Shown here: in pieces, positions 10,850 to 22,195 of the stretch
Numbering within the stretch: position 1 is the first letter of the stretch
Layout of the letters: the number at the start of each line of letters is the position of its first letter
Assembly: GCA_019155205.2 (NCBI GenBank)
Contig: JAHNZQ020000010.1
Location: 72,908-136,907 of the forward strand
Direction: 5' to 3'
Source: Gracilaria vermiculophylla
Taxonomy: Eukaryota; Rhodophyta; Florideophyceae; Gracilariales; Gracilariaceae
DNA: 64,000 nt
The notes under the pieces: model-generated
The model's input: the letters and a program-made list of their open reading frames with translations, nothing else
Told to the model about the DNA's origin: nothing
The model's database searches: none
Program-made: the position numbers and the translations under genes

Positions 10850-11708
10850 CTAGTCCACATCATCCAAGTTTGGTGAAGGTGTCACTACAGGACCAATAAC
10901 GGTAGGATAGGTAGACACCAGGCGATTCCGTGAGCGGGATGCGCCGATTGATACCACAGAGGAGTCTACCATGTGGTCAGTCACTGATAAGGGCTTGGAA
11001 TCTACGCGTTCCGTCGCCCATGAGGGCGGCGTTGTCGCAGATTGAACACTGGGGACCGGGGCTTTCGTGACCAGGTCGACCGAAATTGTGTTTTCCAACC
11101 CGTCCCGTAGCACCACCACAATGTAAGCATCAGCTCGAATTACCTTGAATGGTCCAGTGGCTTTCGGGAGAAGTTTAGAAGTGATGTCAGCGTCAATTCT
11201 AATGTCATCCTTCACCTCGGCCGGCGTGGGCCTTTGGCCATCCGGGGGAATGTAGATAAAGACGAAATCTCCCTGGACCACTTTGGTAACTTGATTTACC
11301 TTGCGGTCGTAGTTCTCCTTGTACCGCTATTGGGCCTTAGTGGTTTGGGCTCGCGCATGGTGCAGAGCCGCGCGTAATCTTCTCAGGATATCTTTCTTGA
11401 CCTGTGCAGGCGTAGTCTCACCCGGTGGGTTAACGTTTCCTGGTTTGGTCTCGACCACAATCCCTTGAGGTATCTGCGATAAAACCAAATCAAATGGTAT
11501 GTCTGCGTTGTCCTATGGACCTGCAGGTTATACGCGTACGTCAAGGGTTTAACGTGCTCGTCCCAACCAGTTTGAATTTCCTCCACATAATAACAGAGTC
11601 TTTCCATTGGGTTCTTATTATACCGCTCCACTTGACCATTGGTCTGGTGGTGGTATGCTAAGCAGTGGTTGTCTGCTAAGCCAAGGACGGAGTTGGTGAC
11701 ACCGGAGG
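10850..11708 (-). pseudogene. Integrase C-terminal part of LTR retrotransposon 1
   Basis: Reading leftward from about 11,708: VLGLADNHCLAYHHQTNGQVERYN, the region around the third catalytic acid (Glu) of a Ty3-type integrase, then PLTYAYNLQVHRTT, VLSQIPQGIVVETKPGN, and after a TAG stop RYKENYDRKVNQ. From 11,281 the frame shifts and gives VVQGDFVFIYIPPDGQ and KLLPKATGPFKVIRADAY, the GPF/Y module, ending at 10,850. The protease, reverse transcriptase, RNase H and integrase N-terminus are missing. The matching gag lies at 14,489-15,736, beyond an inserted second element. Confidence 0.8.
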
Positions 11709-13824
11709 TGACGGCGGTGCGGGAACTGGAACGCTCCGCAGGCGAGGCTGAAGAACAGGCGCAGGGACACTCCGCAGGCGGGGTTGCACCACTGGGACCG
11801 AAGATACCAGGACGGGAGCAATTTCGTCCTCATCCATAGGAGACACGGCGGCTATCACTGCAGGAGCATTCGGCACTGCGGCGGGCCGCGGAGTTATCAC
11901 CACAAGAGGTGCGCCCATATCCTGGGACGAAGCCGGTAACTGACGTGGCGCATCATGCGCCAGGCTCTCCATCAAGGGTTCGTAGTCGGGTACTCGGAGC
12001 CGTGGCATCTGGGGAGCCCAAGAAGGCGCCAGACGGGGAAAGCCATGGTATGCTCGCCCGTCATCGTCTCCATTCCGACTCCTCACAATGAGGGGGAAGT
12101 TGTCTTCGCCGTAGTCGTACTAAAGAAAGCCCGGCGTGTCATTCCACGCCACCTGGAGGTTGTAGTCCAACGGCGTCTCCGCCTCGGACTCACTCCATGC
12201 GGTGCCCCTAATAAGGTTTTGGATGCCAAAGGAGCGCAGGACCCGGATGATGGACGCCGAAAAGGGGAACAAACGCCCGGCGGTCGGCTGATACGACGAG
12301 ATCAAGTAGAGGCGGCCTTCGCGGCATCGATTATAGGAGGTTACGCCTTCGTCCACTCCTTGGAGATACGGCATCAGGGTGCCGACTGTGAACTATGTCG
12401 AGGCGACCAACATGACGAACCGCTCTAGGGAGTCATGGGGATCCAGGACCTCGGAGGTGTGGTATGCGAAGGTCACGGGCGTCGCCACGCAAAGGTGCGG
12501 GGATACCCAGAGGTCCCTTTAGGAGTAATTCACCTAGAGATAGTACTTCGAACGCTGCCCAGAAGGCATGTCATGGACTTCCGTGTTATGCCAGCCATTT
12601 AAGTAACCAAAAGTGGTGCGTACTCGAGTCTTGTCCGTAAGGTGCGTCCCCCATCCATTTCGATTGAGCCAGTAGAGGCGATCTTACGGGGGATCGAAGG
12701 GAAACACCCCGAGGGCAGAGTGCCCATCGGTAATGCTTCCGGGTCGCCCCGCTCTCTGGTGCAAGCTCTCTCTGTGGAGCAGTACCTGGAGTCGCGCCGG
12801 GATGTCTCGTTCCTCAGCGCACCTCAAATATGGAGTGTCGAAGTGTCCCACCGTGCCTGGATCGTTGTCACCGTGCACCGGAGTATACAGCCAGTGAGCG
12901 TGATAGGCATCCAACCGGTTCCGATTCTGGTCGTTCCACGCAACCTCTGGTACTGCTCATAATCGCATCGCCTGAAGTTATAGGCCGAAGTGGTGAATGT
13001 AATCCTCCACGGGACACGGAAGACTCACACACCTGTCGTGGAACGGGACGAAGACCCGCGTGGCGCGATGATTGAAATGATCTCCTGGACGGAACGGTAC
13101 AACGGTCGAGGTGTGGTACACTTCAGGACTCGAAGGAGACCTAGGCGCCGGAGTCGGAGAAGACATGCCGAAGGTGTATGAAGCCGAATGGATGGCGACC
13201 GAACGCGTGGTAGCACCTGAGATGAGAGATTGGACACCACTTGGGGAACGACCCGTGGGTATAAGCACCACCGAGGAGGGAGCCGCGTCAAGCCGCCATC
13301 GTGGAATTCAAGAAGAAACCGGGCGACAGGAGTCAGGCGAGTTATGGAGCAGCATAGCAAGGCGCGCGTTTATATCCAGTGGAGGACGACGGGGACGCAG
13401 AGGAGAGGATTATGAGAATTGCACCTTCACGGAGAGTGAATGAACGGATGCGATGAAGTGGGGGTTTCCTGAAGGAGAATCCTCGAAGGAATCGGAGTGG
13501 CAAGCGCCTCAAGGGAGTCAGTGTCCACTCTGAACTTACCCCCGCTCCAGCCAGGGAGGTTGCGCGACTGCATCGCACACGACGAACTGGAGTGCGCGGG
13601 AACTCACGCCGTCAACTGGCGCGGTTGCACAAACAAGATACGCCAGTAAAGAAGAGACGCAGCCGAGACAAGGAGGAGCAAGGCCTGCAAACACCGCAGG
13701 GGATGAAACGCGAGCCCACGGCAATACGCCGCGCAGGAGTATGAAGGGATGGAGGAACGCCTGAAGGAGAGAATGTGCCAATCGCCGGAGGCCGCGCTTG
13801 CCTCAACACCGATAGGAGCCACAC
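11676..13824 (-). pseudogene. Gag-like protein of LTR element 2, decayed
   Basis: From 13,271 to 11,676 a single - frame persists through several stops, with coherent stretches: VVPFRPGDHFNHRATRVF, LDAYHAHWLYTPVHGDND, MPYLQGVDEGVTSYNRC, RVPDYEPLMESLAHDAP, and a Pro/Val-rich tail in which LQPRLRSVPVPAP is nearly duplicated. Another frame covers 13,824-13,342 with one internal stop and Ser/Pro/Arg-rich sequence; a frameshift near 13,300-13,340 joins them. Position directly after the LTR implies gag. No zinc knuckle is visible and homology to known capsids cannot be shown by eye. Confidence 0.5.
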
Positions 13825-13885
13825 CGGGTATCAAGGAATCGGAAGATGTACCTCGAGGACGTGGTGCAATTTAGGAAAGGGGGTA

Positions 13886-14439
13886 TGTAGTACAGTGGCT
13901 CCTAAGGAAATATGGTGGTGTGGCTTTATGGTGTGATATTCCTCAGAAGGTCTCGTATTTTATTAATTGATCCACGTTGTGCATAATTCGGCCTGCGTGC
14001 TCTACAATATCCTTAAGGGACGGTAGAATTATTATTTATTTTAGTTAATTTCTGCAGGTAATTACTACAGTAGTGAAACCTGCCGAGGCGGGCTCCTGGC
14101 TTGATACTCAATCTGCCGGTGAGCTCCACCTCTGGGGGAAGTAAAACCAAGCACCCTTGAGTATCCATCTACTTTTCCGGTTGGAGGCTCTCGTCGATCA
14201 TCCTCAGATTTCAAAGCCGCTGATCCCCAGGTCGCACCATAGCAGCGCCTGTAGGAGCATTGTCCGCCCAGTAAACCTCCCTCTCCGCTTGGTGTTTGCG
14301 GATCCCTTTTAAGAATTCCCTCGCCTCGCGACAGCGAATACCGGAAACCACCTTCAGGAACACGCACCTTTGGAGTCAACAAAAACTCCTAACGGACGTT
14401 GTGCTTTACTACCTCGAGAGGAGGGCTGACAGTACCACA
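13886..14439 (-). repeat. 5' LTR of element 2 (554 bp)
   Basis: On the - strand it runs TGTGGTACTGTCAGCC ... GTACTACA, with canonical TG...CA ends. It is about 90 percent identical, over its whole length, to the solo LTR at 36,000-36,552 in opposite orientation. The flanking pentamers here (AGGCC outside, GGGTA inside) do not match, as expected for one LTR of a longer element. Confidence 0.85.
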
Positions 14440-14488
14440 AGGCCTTTGCCTGTAGGGTAACACTTTCCCATAGGCTTCCTGCTTTACT

Positions 14489-15736
14489 TCATCGGATGCA
14501 TAGGTTTCCAAATAGGTAGTTCACTACCTGGGGATACTGGGGATAGTTGATCAACATCTCCGAATGGTCCTCATGTACCGCCACGGTGTTCCCCTGCAGA
14601 CGGCTGTGCACCACGTCTGCAGCTTGACCCTTGAGGTAGATTTGGAACAGCCAAGTGACAGCTCCTTCGGAAAACCCGTTTTTGTCACATGCGATTTTGA
14701 ATCTTTGAAGGAAGTCAATGACCGCAATAGGATCCTCGCCTGAGAAGCGCATTTCACCCATTTGGTAACTAAGCTTCTTGTGATGCTTAGTTATCCGGTG
14801 AGCACCCTCATTGGTGTACTCATTGCTCCTGTTCCTTAAACTATAGGTCTTATAATCAACCGCTTTGGTGAACAAGTCGTTGAGCGGCTGGATAACCTCT
14901 AGGTCAGTGTCCGAGTCCTTGCCCGACTCCGACAAATCGTACCACTTGGACCCCCTCTTAAGGTCCGACTTCCCTTTTCTCCGGCGGGGTTTATTCCTTC
15001 TGGTCTTTGTACCTCTATGGTCGTCATAAATAGAGTCCGAATCGGTGTCTAAGCTTGAAGAATCGGGGTCCAACCGGTGTCTCCTCTTCTTTTTACCCTC
15101 TGGTCTCGTCTTACCTTTAGGTCTTTGGCACCGCTCATCCTCCGAGCATTACGAAACACCATCATGACCACCAGGGTCACAAGCGCCGGCGCCCTGCCTG
15201 GCTCTACCAATTGGTTCTGGGAGGTATACTACATCCGTGCCCTCGTTCGTACGAGGCTCCGCCCCGGACCGGACTCGGTCGGTATGTGAATCACCAGTAT
15301 GGTCAATGGGAGGATTGGAGTGCTGGACAGCAAAGACGTCCAGATACCCGTGTGGTTTTCCCAGACATGGTCGATTCATTACCGGACTGGTGTGGGTATA
15401 CCTATTCAATTCCTTGCGGAGGTCTTCCACGGACTCCTGAACCATAAGGTCAACATATTCCCGAGCTTCCTGCTCGAGGAATTGAAACACCAATTCCGGT
15501 AATCGGTCGTGCAGTTCACGGACTGCGCGTCCAATCACCGTTTCGGAAATGCTCTCCAGGTCTAACTTGGGGATCACCACAGATTGTCGGTTACCTTCGG
15601 GGTTCACCAACTGGTCAGATGCAGAGTCAGGCTCCGACCCCACCGGAGTCCCAATTCTACCTGAATCTGTATCCTGGAGAGCGGCATCTCGTACACTCTG
15701 CTCCCACTCAACGGCATAGACCGAATCGTTGTGTCT
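14489..15736 (-). pseudogene. Gag of LTR retrotransposon 1 (one in-frame TAA)
   Basis: The - frame is open from 15,736 to 14,489 except for a TAA at 15,149-15,151. The N-terminal part has acidic and Pro/Asn-rich sequence and a helical stretch, LPELVFQFLEQEAREYVDLM. The middle part is highly basic (RNKPRRRKGKSDLKRGSKW). The last part looks like a capsid domain: MGEMRFSGEDPIAVIDFLQRFK, GAVTWLFQIYLKGQAADVVHSRL. Past 14,489 another frame continues the reading for about 45 bases until the LTR of element 2 interrupts it. This ties the gag to the integrase remnant at 10,850-11,708. Confidence 0.7.
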
Positions 15737-16573
15737 TCAGAGCAACCGCTCAGGGTTATCAGTTGCCGGTACCATGAGGTCATCGTTTGGCGCATTCCCT
15801 GCGCCGTGTCTGGACGAGCCCATGGACCGTGTGGTACGTCGTTGCATATCCAATAAACCAGTGGGTCGCAGCAATTGCTTCCTACTGGGTTCCAGAAGCC
15901 AAACGGTACTCCAATTTCGATCCTTCTCGAAAAACTTCTCTCCAGAATCAAATTATCGTCCACAATTCTAAGTCGAGAGACCAAAATGTAGTATAACCAA
16001 CAGCGGTTATGGACCAATTGGGGTGTTTGTGTGGGACCTCGGCTGTAGGGAGCCCCGGCTGGGCTCGACCTAGAAGGATAATAGAGGATACCCGTAGGGT
16101 CCGTGGCCGCACCAACCACTAGAGGTGCAAGAAAGCCGTCGTGTTATACGCCCCTGCTTGGTAGATGCAGTTGGTCGTGACGCGGGGGAAAGTAATATCT
16201 GCGAAGGTCTTGGGTACACCAACTGGTCCACTGTAGAAACCAAATGGTCAAGCTAGTACCCAAGAGGTGCATACCCTTACCATGTAGGGGAGGAGACTCA
16301 CATCCACCTCAAGGGTGGATGGGCTCGTCTCATCGTGGACGTGGCACGCTACGTGTGTCACTTCTTGAGGTACACCCTAGTGGTGCACCTCAACTACTGT
16401 AGTTGTAAGTTAGAACTATTTCTAAAAATTAAAGTTCAATACTAGGACATACTGACCTGGTCGACAGCCACACAGGGCATAGCAGACGTGTATTTTGCAC
16501 ACCCCCGTGGAAGAAAAACATACCACTAAGTACCAAAACCTACGATACAACATATGTCAGTCGAAGAAAGTCG
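15737..16573. other. 5' leader or LTR region of element 1
   Basis: No coding frame makes sense here. The segment holds the decamer ACCAACTGGT at 16,218 (and at 15,606 just inside gag), the hairpin cluster at 16,293-16,405, and at 16,488-16,560 the stretch resembling bases 10-75 of the window. It is therefore likely LTR or untranslated leader of element 1, but LTR borders could not be fixed. Confidence 0.4.
16293..16405. repeat. Cluster of three inverted repeats
   Basis: Hairpin 1 (16,293-16,331) has outer arms GAGAC/GTCTC and inner arms CATCCACC/GGTGGATG. Hairpin 2 (16,365-16,393) has 12-bp arms TTGAGGTACACC and GGTGCACCTCAA with one mismatch and a 5-base loop. Hairpin 3 (16,391-16,405) is CAACTAC-T-GTAGTTG, perfect. 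Hairpins 2 and 3 share the bases CAA, so they could be alternative structures. Confidence 0.8.
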
Positions 16574-16850
16574 ATGTTACATTTCTCAAATGTTTACCAG
16601 GCTATTTTCGTGCCTGAGGATCAAGTGGCCTCAATTCAAGAGGACTTGATTTTGTATCTGACATCATCAGTAATTGGATGTATCCGTTATATCCTCCGCT
16701 GATGCCAATCAGAATTTAGTACGTTAGAATCCTCATAGAGGTTATATATGAATCACAGCTCCAAGCTGAGTCAATAAAGAGCTGCCCGACGTCTCTCGAC
16801 GGAGGGCAAACACACGGACGCATTTGTTTTTTAATTATCAGCAACTACAC
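16574..16850 (+). repeat. LTR-like fragment, TGTTAC...CTACA
   Basis: It begins TGTTACATTTCTC, contains GACATCATCAG followed by AATTGG, a TATATA stretch near 16,743, and an AATAAA-like signal in GTCAATAAAGAGC, and could end at CAACTACA. The start and the GACATCATCAG block also occur in the LTR-like tract at 26,470-26,863. No flanking duplication is seen, so it may be one LTR of a lost element. Confidence 0.4.
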
Positions 16851-17773
16851 CTGCAACGCAGATCAGGAGGTCCAAAAGGAGCTCTAAAGTTTCCTCGCCA
16901 TCGGCGTGAATCGCTTTCGCGAGCCACCAACGGGTTGGCCCAGAACCCATAGCAGACGAAGGTCTGTCGGTCGGGGGTGTTGTGCCCTTTTCCGGGAAGC
17001 GGGACAGCGGACTTCGTCCGGCTCAGCTATCCGTGCTGTGAGCCTTGCGGACAACATCCTGGGCGCTCAGCGACAATCGTCGAAGTATCTGACTTCGTCG
17101 GTGGTAAGGAACCTCGCTCGACAACAGAGGTTCGAATATCTTTCATGGTCCTTCCCCGCTGGGGTATTGCTCTACAGGGTGCATGCAGAAATTAGGTAAA
17201 CCTCAACTCGCCAGAGGTTTGGCTGACATACAATATAATTAAAAAATCGGGTGTCAAACCATATCGCCAATTATTGGCGCCAAAGTACCAACCGAATCTC
17301 TTCAGTCCCATAGTACCGTGAAAGGAAAAGCTCAGCTAGTAGGAGCATGTAGGGCATCAAAGAAGCCTTCCATCCCCCACATTCGTTTTGTAACCACGCT
17401 GAAGAATCCAATGCGTGCGGGTGTGTGTAAGCACGATATGGATGGTTGATTTGGCAGGGACCGGCAATACGGATAGCGTCGGTAATGGAAACCCTTTTGT
17501 CTTGTACTCACTTTTCGTGTGTTTTGTGTGACGAATGCGTATAACACTAGACCATTGAAGACAGTGTAGAACCCGGCTAGGACAGAAAAAAGATGAGAAA
17601 GGGATGGTTTAATGTACCATAGCACATTATTTCAGTTATGCCGGGCGTTTTTCACCAACGTTTGTAGGTTAAGATCTGACTAGCCGCCGCTGCTGCCATA
17701 GTGTATACACGCACACCACACAACATGCCCCACGGCGGCGTCAAATAGGCGGTGACAGTCTGCAAGGGCGAGA
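16851..17773. other. No gene seen
   Basis: Short open frames only. The stretch 16,900-17,200 is GC-richer than its flanks but shows no recognisable product. Confidence 0.4.
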
Positions 17774-18304
17774 ATGACGGCGACAAGCATCAAGCTCTCC
17801 GCTGCTCAGGAATGCTGCGATGCCGAAAAGCTACGCTCGCGACATTGCGCCGCTAAGCGCTGGCGGAAGTGCTTGCAAAGCCATCTCCGCAGCACATCTC
17901 TCCATAACTTTGCGGCACCTGCCCCCACGCCCATGCCAGCGCCTACGTCCCCGCCTCAAAACCACGAAGCCTCTACGAGTACCAAAGCACACGTATTAAG
18001 ACACGGGGCCCCACCTCATACTCAAGGCACCGCCTCAACCACAACCATGGCCGTCACTGCGTCTCCGCTACAAGCCCATGGCGCCATCTTTATCACAACC
18101 ATGGCCGTATCTGCGCCCCCCCTCCAGCCCACGCCTACGATGCCCATTGCAATACCTGCGCCCGCGCTCTTGCTTCACGCCAACACCTTCTCTACGAGCA
18201 CCCCCGCACCCGTACTCGGTCCCGCCCTCCCCCTGCACGCCCAAGGCGCCGCTTCATCCACAACCATGACAGTACCTGCATCACTGCCTCCAGCGCACGC
18301 CTAA
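17774..18304 (+). CDS. Hypothetical Pro/Ala/Thr-rich protein, 176 aa
   Basis: It starts at an ATG with A at -3. The first 45 residues include a Cys/Arg-containing stretch (AAQECCDAEKLRSRHCAAKRW). The rest is low complexity and holds three diverged copies of a ~55-bp unit around the words TTTMAV and LQAHG. No domain is visible. The next 450 bases carry another Pro-rich frame with CSLCIPPPFAGCHAGYDKC, so a longer, broken gene is possible. Composition alone could also produce such a frame, and expression is unproven. Confidence 0.3.
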   Translation: MTATSIKLSAAQECCDAEKLRSRHCAAKRWRKCLQSHLRSTSLHNFAAPAPTPMPAPTSPPQNHEASTSTKAHVLRHGAPPHTQGTASTTTMAVTASPLQAHGAIFITTMAVSAPPLQPTPTMPIAIPAPALLLHANTFSTSTPAPVLGPALPLHAQGAASSTTMTVPASLPPAHA

Positions 18305-19058
18305 GATGACCGTTGAAATACCCGCGCCTGTGCCCCCGCTTAACGCCTGGAACGCTGCCACGATCACGACTGCCACATCCCTTCCACCGCCAGACAGTGA
18401 CGGAGCCGACGCCGACGTCAACGCCCCCGCCACGTCTAAGCGCAGCCACTCTGCCACCGCCGAGGCTGCTGGCGCCCCCAGTATGCATTGGCGGGCCGCA
18501 CAAAGTGTGCAGTCTCTGCATTCCGCCGCCTTTCGCCGGCTGCCACGCAGGCTACGACAAGTGCTTCTTACTGCCATTTTCGCACAATGACTGTGAGTCT
18601 ACCATCTCCACACCAACCCCAAGGGGAAAGACCCTTAATGGCTATGGAACGAAATATGTGCAGGGTCACGCCGCATGGGCGAGAAACAGATGCGAGCCAC
18701 CACAGCCTCTGCACCTAAAAGCACTCTTATGCTGTTCAAAATGTGTCCTACGTCGTGATTGATAACAGGACTGCGCCCTGGCTACGTGTAATGAAGGGTG
18801 TGTTTCGATGTGCAATCAAAGAGAAGCACTGCGTGTAAACAAGACGACTTCTTCCCGGTCATAAAACGAAATTCCGGAAAACTCAAAGAATTTACAATGC
18901 AAACATTGCTATCGCAATATCTTTATCACGCTCAAAATGGTATTGTGATGGACGACAACAAAGCCCATATGCGAATGAGACTGAAAAAGATTGCAGTTGA
19001 TGTGCAAGCTTCTTCGGCTCGAATTCGCTCTCTTGGCTTTGCGGGCTGCTCCACGCGC

Positions 19059-20062
19059 TCACTCCGTAAACTGGTTGTACAAGTTGACCATTTGATTCCG
19101 ACCAATAGTTTGGGTGCGGAAGTTAAGTAAACGCACAGCAAGCTCGACAAGTATAGCTCTTCGCTTTGCATCTGTTCTTAGAGTTGATTGTAGGCGCGCG
19201 AAGGGGCCTTTGTCAGAATTTATACCCCACTCAGCACTTTGCCTCTCGCTTGACAAGATGTGCTGGAGAATGAGGTCTATGTAACACAAAAGGATTGAGA
19301 AAAGTCTGCTCGGTCCTATCTCTGAGGAGAATTGGGCCGGGTCTCTTTTATCAGTCAGAATAACTAGCTCTTTCTAAATATACTTAAGTAGCTGTTTCAT
19401 AGTATATACTAGCTGTTTCTAAGTATAATAGTTAACGGCCTTTTTGATTGCACGGCACGTTTGCGCCGTGCCCGACCGTTTCCCTCTGTCGGACAGCGGT
19501 CGATGTTTCTGTTGTGCCGTTGTTCATGAACCGCTCTCGACTGTGCCCTCTCGTTACAGTCTACAGCAACGAGGTCTTTGGACTCCAAAATGGCGCCTGA
19601 TTCGTTCGTCTTTCTCGCCCGCGAAATCTTACCATTTGTGCATCTAGTATTATTATCAAATGCAGAGTCTTTTAGAATGGCCATATCCGCAGGTATCATA
19701 CTGTCTGATAGTTCTGGATAGTATAGTCCAGAAAAACTCGCGAGTTTGGTGTCGTACCAGCTTCCTGGAAAGCTTATCGCTGGGTAGATGATCTGTTTAT
19801 AGCAATTGAAAACAAACAGATTCATGATTTCTTGTTATTGCGTATAGCCTTTGAAGTACGCATTCTGCAGGTTGGTATCATCATAGTGCTAAAAACTAAA
19901 ATATCCCCATCGGTTATCGCAAAACCCTCTTTAAGCAAGGGGCCGAAATGTCTGTTGTTCTCGAGTAAAGACGCAGATGCTTTTTGTTTCTCAAAGGATG
20001 GCCGACGCAAGGCAAACTTGTCTTGCGGGTCTACTTTTGTAGCTCTGAGAAGTACATATAAT
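19059..20062 (-). pseudogene. DDE transposase relic (PIF/Harbinger-like superfamily)
   Basis: Read on -, the relic has RRPSFEKQKASASLL, then ITDGD whose Asp fits the first catalytic position. After a frameshift come DDTNLQNAYFKGY, a TAA, IIYPAISFPGSWYDTKLA (second Asp), SGLYYPELSD, AILKDSAFDNN and GKISRARKTNE. A third part at 19,289-19,059 reads RQSAEWGINSDKGPFARLQ and ends RTQTIGRNQM, carrying the third acid (Glu in AEWG). About 200 bp of unrelated GC-richer sequence lies between parts two and three. Such enzymes perform cut-and-paste transposition. The assignment rests on the ordered motifs. Confidence 0.7.
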
Positions 20063-21655
20063 GAGTAATCAATCCAAACACTAAGAAAAGAAGGGACTAC
20101 ACCAAAGAAAGGACAGAAATGATACGCTTTTCTGGATGGTTTCTTTTAGTACAAAGCCTAGCCGAAAAGCTCTTTGGAATTCAAAGAAGGTTTGCGACCT
20201 TTTGTTGAGTGCGTTCTTCGATACGGGCTATAGTACTTGCACTGTATTTTTGCTATTGAAAACAAAGATAACATCTCATTGAGTACAATATGTTTGAAAA
20301 GTTGGTTGTAATGATAAAATCATTATTTGTACCATGAGCTAGCCAGCGATGAAATAGTGTGTGTTGGTTGCTTATATATGAACACATGAGATAATGGCCG
20401 GTAGGATGAGCAGCGTTGTGCGAACATTTTTTTCTGTTGCAGCGTTTGAAACAAAGGTGGGAGTATGACAGCGTAGTTGAGTAAAAAGCGACAAAAGCCG
20501 CTGTAGCCGCTTTCATAGTTCTTGAGTGCATTCTTGGTTGCGTTTTGCTCGAAGAAGGGTTTGGCGGCCGGTTTGGCGATCAAAATGGACCCTCGAATGG
20601 TCCATTCTGATCTTCAAAAATGAAATGCAGCAGGCCACAATTTGAGCGAGTAGGCTTATATTTTTTGGCTCATATTTGACCAGTAAGCCATCTAGTCATT
20701 TCTGCATGCACCCACTGTATTTCAGGCTTGTCTGCTGGCTGACTGTAGAATCCGCGAGGCTTAAAACTAAAGCTAAAAGTTGCTCTTCTTTACTCACTTC
20801 AAAATTGAGCTCACGCAGCTTTCAAAGTATAGTGAGGAGCTTAGATTTCTCACGGTCCGTCTATGTGGTAGTAGTTCTGTTGTGGGAACACCCCGCATGC
20901 TGCCTACTATAGTTTGCCTCCATTAAAAAAACTCTTCCTGCTACCTTGACTACTCTTCACTAGTTACACTTGGAGCTCCTTGGCTACAGCGCACGTCAGA
21001 CCACCAGGGTGCTTCGCTCAGTTTGCTATTAAAAAAGGCAAATTAGGAGAGTTTTGGAGTTGGAGACTGTATCGAAAATTGCTGGAAATCTATCGCAGTT
21101 TTAATCGTAGATATCTATAGTTATTCGATGCCATTGCGCTGCACTAGCGTTATACCATAAAAAAACAAAGCTAAATAAAACAACTAAACAAGCAACAATA
21201 AAGATTTGATTTTGAAGAGTATTTATTTTTAAAATGATTTTCCGACTTTTATTTTTTTTGAAGCACATTTTGTTAGGGTAGGATAGGCATTTTGCAGTCA
21301 TTTTGACTTTTAATGAATCGTCATATGTTCATGAAAAAAAAACTTCAGATTGCTGTAAAAGAACTATTTTTTCTAGTTTTGGCGAAGATGGAAGCAAATT
21401 AAAGTATAGAAAGGTAGTACCAAGGATAAAATATACAGTGCTGGTTATCATGGACATTCGGCTTTAAATCTACTTCTTGGTTATCACGACTGCTTTAATT
21501 TTTCAAGAGAGATCATGTAGAGATCTATATTTTTCCAGAACTCCACACAGAAGGCATAATTTGATTTTACATAGTTGTGAAGAGCTTTCTACAAGTCCCG
21601 AGATACTTGCAGTTTCTAATTGCTTCATAGAAACTTTTAAATTCTTCTACAATAT
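20063..21655. other. AT-rich tract without recognisable gene
   Basis: Short frames only. A - frame at 20,323-20,583 could be the N-terminus of the transposase just downstream but shows no signature. The tract ends at a sharp composition break near 21,655. Confidence 0.4.
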
Positions 21656-22195
21656 GTCTCTCAATGCCGGATGTGCAGCGCGGCGGCGCCGTAAGCGCCA
21701 CGAGCGCTCGACACTGCCGGTCGTGTGCGCACTGTGCCTGACGTCGGCATTACGAGAAGTCGGCACCGCGGGAAGGGCTCGCCGCCGCACGACCAGCGCG
21801 CAGCAGCTACTCCACCAGCGCCGCACGCAGCAGCACCGCGCACACTTTGACGCCGTCCATCGTCTGTGCGAGTTGTCTCTGCGGCGGCGGCGACGCGGCT
21901 GACGTCAAGACGCGCGCTGAAATAGCTCCCGTGCGCAACGCATTTGTGCGCGCTCAGTGTGTCGTCACGCCACGCGTGAGCTTACCAGAGGTGGCGGATA
22001 AAAATTGAGCTAAAAAGCAACCGAGTAAGTACAACGTGGCCACGTGTGACTACATTTGCCCTCGTCCACCTCGTTGCCGCCGCCGTCACACCGTCGCTTC
22101 ATCGTCGCCTCACCGTCGCTCCACAGTCGCTCCACCTTTGACCACGTCCGCTTTGCTGCCGCCATCCTCTTTGCCTTCCTCCACTTGGTACCTGT

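Larger units (their letters stand above)
11676..14439 (-). mobile_element. LTR retrotransposon 2 (5' LTR plus gag), nested in element 1
   Basis: On the - strand it starts with a 554-bp LTR (14,439 to 13,886), then a gag-like coding tract to 11,676, where it ends abruptly against the integrase of element 1. No pol and no 3' LTR are present. The LTR has a close second copy as a solo LTR at 36,000-36,552. The simplest history is insertion of element 2 into the gag of element 1, then one deletion running from inside element 2 into the integrase of element 1. Confidence 0.7.

Noticed and set aside
13886..14439. Solo LTR with target duplication at this site too
   Set aside because: Flanking pentamers differ (GGGTA and AGGCC) and gag-like sequence follows directly, so it is the 5' LTR of a truncated element.
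16293..16405. CRISPR-like or tRNA-like structure
   Set aside because: The repeats are inverted, not direct, with no spacers. No acceptor stem, D-arm or T-arm pattern fits a tRNA.
17130..17150. GGTTCGAAT as a tRNA B box
   Set aside because: No matching A box or cloverleaf arms lie around it. The same word occurs near 41,870 in unrelated sequence.
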